Source of the DNA: Proteobacteria bacterium UBA3413
GTDB lineage: Bacteria > Pseudomonadota > Gammaproteobacteria > Magnimaribacterales > D2472
DNA length: 21,020 nt
Direction of reading: 5' to 3'
NCBI GenBank assembly: GCA_002358345.1
Contig: DEOR01000002.1
Span: 1 to 21,020, forward strand
Part shown: one piece after another, positions 14,733 through 19,913 of the stretch
How the letters are laid out: each line of letters begins with the position of its first letter
Position numbering within the stretch: position 1 is the first letter of the stretch
Made by a program: the position numbers and the translations under genes
The notes under the pieces: generated by a model
Databases searched by the model: none
The model's input: the letters and a program-made list of their open reading frames with translations, nothing else
Told to the model about the DNA's origin: nothing

Positions 14733-15623
14733 CTAGGAGTCTAGTTGGTCCATATTCTGGATTGCCTTATTCATCTGTCTCTCCCTGATAGCATGCTCAT
14801 TGACAGCCCTGAGCATCGCATCAGTTTTTTTCTGAAGCTCTTCGGTAGAACTGCCAAAATTGGCAAACTCTTTTTTTAGCTTGCCAAACTCTGTCATAAT
14901 TTCACCAGCTCTTTCATTCAGGGCAAGGGTTCTAAACCCCATATGAACGCTTATTAGGTATGCTGCCAAAGAATTAGGACCCATGATCAGAACCCTATAA
15001 TCTCTAAAGATCTCCTCTCTAATATTGCCTATGGAATCTATGAGTTGCATCAAAGACTCACTGGGTATGTACATGATGCCTAAATCAACCGTTACGCCTG
15101 ATTGCATATATTTACTATTGATATCTAGGGCATCTTTTAAGACGTGCCTGCGAATATCATCGGTAGATTTTTTAATTAATTGAGCGTCTCTATTATCCAC
15201 AGCAGCAAGGTAGCTATCAAAGAGCCCAGAGGGAAATTTTGCATCTATCGGTAAGAGCAACCCCTCGGGCAGCTTGATAGCAAATTCGACTCTTCTGCTA
15301 GAGCCAGCAATCACCTCTGCATTGGCCGTATATTGATTGGTGTGGAAAATATCTTTAATAATTGCGTCCAGCGACCATTCACCAAATTTTCCAGCCAGGG
15401 TGCCACCAGATAAGTATCGATTGAGTTTGCTCAGTGGGTCTTGAAAGGATTGAATATCTTTCGAAAGATCAAACAATGTCGCCTCTTGCCTTTCTACCGC
15501 CTTATCCAAATCTCTCAAGGATTCCCTGGAGCTCACGGATGAAGCGTCAGGTCTCAGATTTAAATAAATCAAGATCCCTAAGAGCAGAATAATTACAACC
15601 AATAGTATGGATATGTATGCCAC
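14733..15623 (-). CDS. rmuC: DNA recombination protein RmuC (short form)
   Basis: 296-residue RmuC-family protein. An N-terminal membrane anchor is at ~3-22, followed by a short coiled-coil-like stretch (~33-62) and the conserved core (~70-275). The core has a nuclease-like fold with GTLAGKFGEWSLDAII (74-89), the acidic/lysine motif DAKFP (127-131), and the late VLIMGPNSLAAYL and GFRTLALNE segments. RmuC limits inverted-repeat-associated rearrangements in E. coli; its biochemical mechanism is unclear. E. coli RmuC is about 475 residues, so this one has lost most of the long coiled coil but keeps the whole core. The start is GTG at 15623 (GTG-GCA-TAC); no methionine occurs before the middle of the protein, so this start is needed. 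An AGGA about ten bases upstream is a possible ribosome site. Confidence 0.9.
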   Translation of the reverse strand: MAYISILLVVIILLLGILIYLNLRPDASSVSSRESLRDLDKAVERQEATLFDLSKDIQSFQDPLSKLNRYLSGGTLAGKFGEWSLDAIIKDIFHTNQYTANAEVIAGSSRRVEFAIKLPEGLLLPIDAKFPSGLFDSYLAAVDNRDAQLIKKSTDDIRRHVLKDALDINSKYMQSGVTVDLGIMYIPSESLMQLIDSIGNIREEIFRDYRVLIMGPNSLAAYLISVHMGFRTLALNERAGEIMTEFGKLKKEFANFGSSTEELQKKTDAMLRAVNEHAIRERQMNKAIQNMDQLDS

Positions 15624-15672
15624 TTATTACTTTATCCTATAAAATATATTCACTAATATAGCTAATGATACT

Positions 15673-16881
15673 ATGGAAAAATCTTTGGAATCTAAATTTG
15701 CTGCTTTAAAAGCACAAGGCCTATCGATTGACTTGACTCGCGGAAAGCCAGGAGCAGACCAGCTAGATTTATCTAACGCATTACTGAGCATGGAGGTTTT
15801 TTCTCAGACTCCTAGTGGAGTTGATGTGCGAAATTATGGAGAGCCCTTGGGCATCTTGGAGGCTAGAACGCTGGGCGCAAGCCTTTTGTCAGCTCCGGTT
15901 GAAAAAACTTTGGTGGGGGAGCAGTCGAGTCTTTTACTTATCTATCAATTAATCCTAGCCAACTATTTATTCGGTTTAAAAACGCCCTGGAAAGATCAAG
16001 AGAATCTTAAATTTATTTGCCCCGTTCCTGGCTTTGATAGACACTTTAGGTTGCTTGAAGATTTTGGAATAGAGATGTTAACCATTCCTTTGACAGGCTC
16101 TGGAATTGATATGAAAGTTTTTAATGCATTGCTTCAAGAGCATGAAAATATTAAAGGCATTGTATGTGTGCCTCGTCATTCTAATCCAACGGGCGATACT
16201 TACTCTGACGAGAATATTACAGCCATGCTTGAAGCTGGCCAGTCTTATTCTGAGGAGTTTTTATTTATTTTTGATCACGCTTATTTATTACATGATTTTT
16301 TACCTTCGCCGGATCAAACGCCAACCTGGGAGTTGATCACGCGATCAGGGGCTGAGGATCAAGCAGCAGTTTTTTGCTCATTTTCAAAAGTAACCTTTGG
16401 TGGCGGAGGCTTGGCTTTTGCTTCAGCAGGCATGCCAGTCTTTAATTTATTGGCCAGACAAAGAGCTTCTATGATTGTGTGCTCTGATAAAGCAAATCAA
16501 TTACGCCATGTTCAATTTTTGAAAGATCAAACCGGCGTAATAGAGCAGATGAAAAAACATGCTGAGATTGTTCGCCCTAAATTTGAATTAGCTTTTGCAG
16601 CCTTGGACGTCGTCAATCCAGAGATAGGCACTTACCTCAAGCCAACAGGTGGATATTTTATTTCCTATAACGCCAAGCGACCCATAGCCGCAAGAGTGAT
16701 TGAGCTTTGCAAGGATGTGGGGGTGTTGATTACACCAGCAGGGTCAACTTATCCGCACTTTTACGATCCATTGGATTCAAACATTAGACTTGCGCCAACC
16801 TTCCTGGGCATGGATGAGTTAAAGGTTGCCTTGGAGGTCTTTGTGACTGCTTTGATGATTGCTCATCAAGAAGCTGCTTAG
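15673..16881 (+). CDS. aspT: Aspartate aminotransferase, type Ic (MocR-like AspT)
   Basis: 402-residue PLP-dependent fold-type I aminotransferase, closest by motif to the type Ic aspartate aminotransferases characterised in Corynebacterium rather than to classic AspC. Evidence: the N-terminal IDLTRGKPGADQLDLS (19-34), DVRNYGEPLGILEAR (51-65), NPTGDTYSDE (171-180), FDHAY with D201 and Y204 contacting PLP, SFSKVTFGGGGLAF with Schiff-base lysine K239, and NIRLAPTF with carboxylate-binding R372 (370-377). It should interconvert aspartate/2-oxoglutarate and oxaloacetate/glutamate. It diverges from rmuC across 49 bases and has no obvious Shine-Dalgarno. The TAG stop overlaps the convergent hspQ stop by four bases. 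Confidence 0.9.
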   Translation: MEKSLESKFAALKAQGLSIDLTRGKPGADQLDLSNALLSMEVFSQTPSGVDVRNYGEPLGILEARTLGASLLSAPVEKTLVGEQSSLLLIYQLILANYLFGLKTPWKDQENLKFICPVPGFDRHFRLLEDFGIEMLTIPLTGSGIDMKVFNALLQEHENIKGIVCVPRHSNPTGDTYSDENITAMLEAGQSYSEEFLFIFDHAYLLHDFLPSPDQTPTWELITRSGAEDQAAVFCSFSKVTFGGGGLAFASAGMPVFNLLARQRASMIVCSDKANQLRHVQFLKDQTGVIEQMKKHAEIVRPKFELAFAALDVVNPEIGTYLKPTGGYFISYNAKRPIAARVIELCKDVGVLITPAGSTYPHFYDPLDSNIRLAPTFLGMDELKVALEVFVTALMIAHQEAA

Positions 16882-17222
16882 TTTATAGCTCTAGCAGTAG
16901 GCATAAATTTGCCATCCTCAAAATGCGAGAACAGGTTTTGAATTTCAGGGTGCTTGGGCAAGTCTTCTGAGTCATCATGCAGTAAGTTTTGTTCTGAGAC
17001 ATAGGCGATATAAAAAATATGGTCATTTTCTGCAAAGAGATGATAAAAAGGCTGATTTTTAATTGGGCGAATAGAGGATGGAATTGATTGATACCACTCT
17101 TCGGTGTTATTAAACTCTGGATCCACATCAAAGATCACTCCGCGAAAATCTAGATAACGATGCTTGACCACCGCACCAATCGCAAATTTTGTTTCTACCA
17201 GCTCTTGTTTTATATTGTTCAT
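16878..17222 (-). CDS. hspQ: Heat shock protein HspQ (YccV-like, hemimethylated-DNA-binding domain)
   Basis: 114-residue protein with the HspQ/YccV domain: KFAIGAVVKHRYLDFRGVIF (12-31), the IFDVDPEFNNTEEWYQSIP insert, QPFYHLFAENDHIFYIAYVSEQNL, and a C-terminal HPEIQNLF. In E. coli HspQ is a heat-inducible factor that promotes degradation of DnaA and acts as a specificity enhancer of Lon. The domain was first described as binding hemimethylated DNA. It is transcribed alone and diverges from the ybjQ-family gene across 49 bases. No sigma-32-like promoter is recognisable. Instead TATAAT on this strand lies eleven bases before the ATG, so the leader would be only about five bases. Confidence 0.92.
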   Translation of the reverse strand: MNNIKQELVETKFAIGAVVKHRYLDFRGVIFDVDPEFNNTEEWYQSIPSSIRPIKNQPFYHLFAENDHIFYIAYVSEQNLLHDDSEDLPKHPEIQNLFSHFEDGKFMPTARAIN

Positions 17223-17233
17223 ATAATAATTAA

Positions 17234-17239
17234 ATTATA
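17234..17239 (-). promoter_or_regulatory. Candidate -10 box of hspQ
   Basis: The minus strand reads a perfect TATAAT ending eleven bases before ATG 17222, implying a leader of about five bases. No convincing -35 and no heat-shock-type promoter were found. The surrounding 49-base gap is highly AT-rich, so chance occurrence is possible. Confidence 0.35.
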
Positions 17240-17271
17240 CCCATTTACATTTAACATAATAGGCACAAATA

Positions 17272-17589
17272 ATGTTAGTTTCCTCTACCCCGACCATTGA
17301 AGGCAAAAATATTGAAATTTACCATGGTGTAGTGACCGGCAGCACTGTTAGAGCTAGGCACCTGGGCACAGATATTCTAGCCACATTAAAAAATTTAATA
17401 GGTGGGGAGCTTAAGAGCTACTCAATTTTATTAACCCTAGCTCGCGAAGAAGCCATGGAGCGAATGATCGCAAACGCGGAGGCACTCAACGCCAATGCCG
17501 TCCTGAACTTTAGATTCCAAACATCCACTATTGCAGCTGGAGCCTCTGAAGTTATTGCTTATGGGACAGCGGTAACGCTTGTTGATTAA
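17272..17589 (+). CDS. YbjQ/UPF0145 family protein
   Basis: 105-residue protein of the YbjQ family (UPF0145, 'putative heavy-metal-binding' fold, homopentameric in solved members). Typical features are the N-terminal STPTIEGKNIEIYHGVVTGS, RARHLGTDILATLKNLIGGE, SYSILLTLAREEAMERM, ALNANAVLNFRF and the terminal EVIAYGTAVTLV. The length is standard. The molecular function is unknown. It begins a plus-strand trio with the sulfotransferase-like gene, which overlaps its end by eleven bases. A CATAAT at 17255-17260 is a possible -10 box eleven bases upstream of the ATG. Confidence 0.9.
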   Translation: MLVSSTPTIEGKNIEIYHGVVTGSTVRARHLGTDILATLKNLIGGELKSYSILLTLAREEAMERMIANAEALNANAVLNFRFQTSTIAAGASEVIAYGTAVTLVD

Positions 17590-18205
17590 CTCGATTAAAG
17601 TTTTTGGTGAGCGCCATTGTGGAACCAATGCCATCGGGTACTTTGCTGGAAAAAACTTTACTCTAAAATTTCAACATTATAATTTTCTTGGATGGAAGCA
17701 TCGCCTGGCCCCCAAGCAAGAGGAGTGGTCAAAGTTTGCTGTAGAGCAGTGCCTCTTTATTTTCTGTTTAAGAAACCCGTATTCATGGCTCAAGGCAATG
17801 CATCAAGAGCCTTATTATGATCATTACCCCAAAATAAAAGAGCTTAGTTTCGAGCAATTCGTACAATTCTCTATTGAAGATTATGAAAACCCTATTGCCA
17901 TGTGGAACCAAAAAAATGCCAGCTATTTGTGCATGGCAGCAGAAGTTCCAAATGCGATTATCATTCCTGTAGAAAAATTTCATGCTGCCCAAGAGGTGGT
18001 GCACTCTGAGATTCAGACAATTTTAGGCCAATCAGATGTGCCATTTATTCGTATGCAAGATTATGTGAATGGAAGAGGGCTGCATGATCAAAAAGATATT
18101 GAATTCTCTCTGGCTATTCCCAATTTAGATCAAAATACAATAGAATTAATTAATGCGTCTTTGTCTCCAGAGATTTTGAAGCAATGCAACTACCAAAAGA
18201 TTTAA
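17579..18205 (+). CDS. Sulfotransferase-like P-loop protein
   Basis: 208-residue protein resembling small sulfotransferase-fold proteins. The N-terminal strand-loop VFGERHCGTN (8-17) looks like the 5'-phosphosulfate-binding loop, and FCLRNPYSWLKAMH (62-75) looks like the 3'-phosphate-binding motif with its RNP core. MWNQKNASYL (108-117) follows the spacing of related proteins seen in marine bacteria and phage. Transfer of sulfate from PAPS to an unknown acceptor is the family expectation, but the substrate cannot be named and catalytic competence is unproven. There is no signal peptide, so the protein is cytoplasmic. The start is a TTG (17579, or the adjacent TTG 17582), overlapping the YbjQ-family gene by eleven or eight bases. 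No ATG occurs before the phosphate-binding motif is complete, so a non-ATG start is required. Confidence 0.6.
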   Translation: MLINSIKVFGERHCGTNAIGYFAGKNFTLKFQHYNFLGWKHRLAPKQEEWSKFAVEQCLFIFCLRNPYSWLKAMHQEPYYDHYPKIKELSFEQFVQFSIEDYENPIAMWNQKNASYLCMAAEVPNAIIIPVEKFHAAQEVVHSEIQTILGQSDVPFIRMQDYVNGRGLHDQKDIEFSLAIPNLDQNTIELINASLSPEILKQCNYQKI

Positions 18206-18220
18206 AACCAAGAAAATATT

Positions 18221-18445
18221 ATGAATAACACAGAAAAAGCGGCCTTTAGAGAGAGCGTCATAGTCGTTATGATGGGCCTCATTATTAACTTTCCGCTTCA
18301 AACATTCTTGCTGTGGCTCACCATCAATAGTTGGAGCTGGACAAACACTTTAGCCATCTCTATCTTTACACAAGCCATTCTGACGGTTGTTGCATTAATT
18401 CGAGTTTATTCGATTCGTATGAGATTTTTACGAGGAAAATTTTAA
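18221..18445 (+). CDS. Small two-helix membrane protein (DUF7220-like)
   Basis: 74-residue protein with two clear hydrophobic helices (~12-33 and ~42-62), a charged N-terminus and a basic C-terminal tail ending in several arginines (RMRFLRGKF). The pattern RES...GLIINFPLQ...VALIRVYSIRMRF resembles a small membrane-protein family (I recall it as DUF7220) common in phages and marine bacteria. That assignment is from memory and not verified. It starts 15 bases after the sulfotransferase-like gene and probably shares its transcript. The function is unknown. Confidence 0.6.
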   Translation: MNNTEKAAFRESVIVVMMGLIINFPLQTFLLWLTINSWSWTNTLAISIFTQAILTVVALIRVYSIRMRFLRGKF

Positions 18446-18454
18446 GCCTTGTTG

Positions 18455-18481
18455 CTCTCAGGATTACTAGCAGCCTTAGAG
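18455..18481. terminator. Imperfect hairpin between convergent genes, weak terminator candidate
   Basis: CTCTCAGG (18455-18462) can pair with CCTTAGAG (18474-18481) with one mismatch, leaving an 11-base loop. It lies in the 69-base gap between the small membrane-protein gene and the end of rimB-rimK, the only convergent junction in the window that has spacer. Neither strand has a proper T-run right after the stem, so intrinsic termination is doubtful. Confidence 0.2.
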
Positions 18482-18514
18482 ACTTTCTTAAGTAAGGGCG
18501 ATTACAAGAATGGA

Positions 18515-19882
18515 TTACTTAATAGATCTTAAAGATCTAACATTAGACTCTATAAAGTTTACTATGGCGCGGGCCACATCAACCTTCGATGTTGACTCTA
18601 TACCTTCTAAGCCAGGAGAGCTGTTGACCTCAAGAACTTTTGGGCCATCATTGGTTCTGATGATATCCACACCTGCTATATTTAACCCAAGAACCCGTGA
18701 CGCACGCACAGCCATCTCTCTTTCTTCTTTCGTGATGTGAACCGGACTTCCAGTCCCTCCGGCATGGAGGTTGGATTTAAATTCACCTTCTGCTGCTGTC
18801 CTCAACATTGAGGCTACAACCTTTCTACCGACTACAAAACATCTAAGATCCGATCCACCAGCTTCCTTAATAAATTCTTGTGAAATGAAGTTTGCATCCA
18901 ATCCCTGGAATGCACCTATAACTGCTGAAGCTGCCTTGCTGGTTTCCGCCAAGACCACTCCGCGACCGCCGGTGCTACTCAGGAGTTTTAAAATTAGGGG
19001 TGACCCCCCAGTTAATGCAATAAGGTTTTTAGTATCTTTTGGAGAGCTCGCAAATGCAGTATCTGGCATTGGAATTTTATGACGTACAAGAATTTGATGA
19101 GCAGCTAATTTATCTCGTGAAGACCCTATGGCTTCTGCTGAATTGACACAATAGGTTCCCATGGCTTGAAATTGCCTAACCACCGCCATGCCATAAAAGG
19201 TTACAGAAGCACCAATCCTAGGAATCACGGCATCATAATGAGGCAAAGGAGCTCCATCGTAATGTATTTCAGGATTTCTAGAATTAATATTGAGATAACA
19301 GCGTTTGGTATTAATGACATCCACCTCATGATTCAGCTTTTCAGCTACTTCAACGAATCTTTTAATCGAGTAGTTAGTTGGGCTCATGGTTAAGATAGCA
19401 ATTTTCAAGCTACCAAATGAAGGCTTGTTCTTAATTATCTTCTGATACTTTTCATAGGAAAGTCGAGCCTGGATAAAAGAAGCGTCAGGAATGACCGTCA
19501 GCTTTTCAAGTGCTTGTCTGCCAAGAATCATTCTAAAAGACATACTTTCTCGATTGGTCAGAGAAATTTCTATATCCCATGTTTTAGGCCCAATTTTTAT
19601 AGGAGTTGAAATAATGTATCTGAGCTCTGACACTCCATTTGAAGAAATTACCTCTCGCTGATCAATCACCTTGGCTGAACAAAGAATCCGAACCTCCGGA
19701 TGCTCCACATCAGGCGACAACTCAAAGATAACCTTTCTATTATTTGCGGTACCTGCTAATCGAATATTATTTGCATGTAGTGCCGAGGTTTTGGCCCCAG
19801 TATCGGTTTTAATTTTTAATGCCGAAATGCCCAGCTTAGGAAATGATGCCCATTCCTCCCAGCCAATTTTAAAATCTTTCAT
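18515..19882 (-). CDS. RimB-RimK fusion: retropepsin-like protease domain joined to S6 glutamate ligase
   Basis: 455-residue two-domain protein. Residues ~1-140 form a RimB/'ATP-dependent zinc protease' domain (PF05618-like), opening IGWEEWASFPKLG with the retropepsin-style triad D27-T28-G29 in IKTDTGAKTSALHA, and later FRMILGRQAL. Residues ~159-452 match E. coli RimK throughout: KIAILTMSPTNYSIKRF, PHYDAVIPRIGASVTFYG, SSRDKLAAHQIL, LILKLLSSTGGRGVVLAET (ATP-grasp loop), SDLRCFVVG, and the magnesium-binding LEVNSSPGLEGIE (417-429). RimK adds glutamates to the C-terminus of ribosomal protein S6; RimB is reported as a partner protease/regulator in Pseudomonas. I chose ATG 19882, where RimB proteins begin. 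The upstream in-frame ATG 19954 would overlap the preceding transporter gene by 41 bases. The TATAAT on this strand lies six bases before ATG 19882. Confidence 0.9.
   Translation of the reverse strand: MKDFKIGWEEWASFPKLGISALKIKTDTGAKTSALHANNIRLAGTANNRKVIFELSPDVEHPEVRILCSAKVIDQREVISSNGVSELRYIISTPIKIGPKTWDIEISLTNRESMSFRMILGRQALEKLTVIPDASFIQARLSYEKYQKIIKNKPSFGSLKIAILTMSPTNYSIKRFVEVAEKLNHEVDVINTKRCYLNINSRNPEIHYDGAPLPHYDAVIPRIGASVTFYGMAVVRQFQAMGTYCVNSAEAIGSSRDKLAAHQILVRHKIPMPDTAFASSPKDTKNLIALTGGSPLILKLLSSTGGRGVVLAETSKAASAVIGAFQGLDANFISQEFIKEAGGSDLRCFVVGRKVVASMLRTAAEGEFKSNLHAGGTGSPVHITKEEREMAVRASRVLGLNIAGVDIIRTNDGPKVLEVNSSPGLEGIESTSKVDVARAIVNFIESNVRSLRSIK
18523..18539. repeat. Inverted repeat TAGATCTT/AAGATCTA at the 3' end of rimB-rimK
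   Basis: An 8-bp perfect inverted repeat with a single central base (18531), which also contains a direct AGATCT duplication. It overlaps the last codons of rimB-rimK (Arg-Ser-Leu-Arg-Ser-Ile). With a 1-base centre it cannot form a normal hairpin; a protein-binding site or coincidence of the repeated Arg-Ser codons are the options. Confidence 0.35.
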
Positions 19883-19888
19883 TCTCGA

Positions 19889-19894
19889 ATTATA
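19889..19894 (-). promoter_or_regulatory. Candidate -10 box of rimB-rimK
   Basis: A perfect TATAAT on the minus strand ends six bases before ATG 19882. Transcription would begin at or beside the A of the start codon, giving a leaderless mRNA. This supports 19882 rather than 19954 as the start. No good -35 box is seen. Read-through from the transporter gene, which ends 31 bases upstream, is an alternative. Confidence 0.35.
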
Positions 19895-19913
19895 TGCTGA
19901 AGATGCCTTTTGA

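Noticed and set aside
17272..18445. Mobile element or prophage remnant carrying the ybjQ-sulfotransferase-membrane protein trio
   Set aside because: No integrase, transposase, terminal repeats or attachment-site duplications are visible; phage-like resemblance of the small genes alone is not enough.
18771..19082. 103-codon plus-strand frame opposite rimB-rimK
   Set aside because: Antisense to conserved RimK motifs, no family resemblance, no ribosome site.
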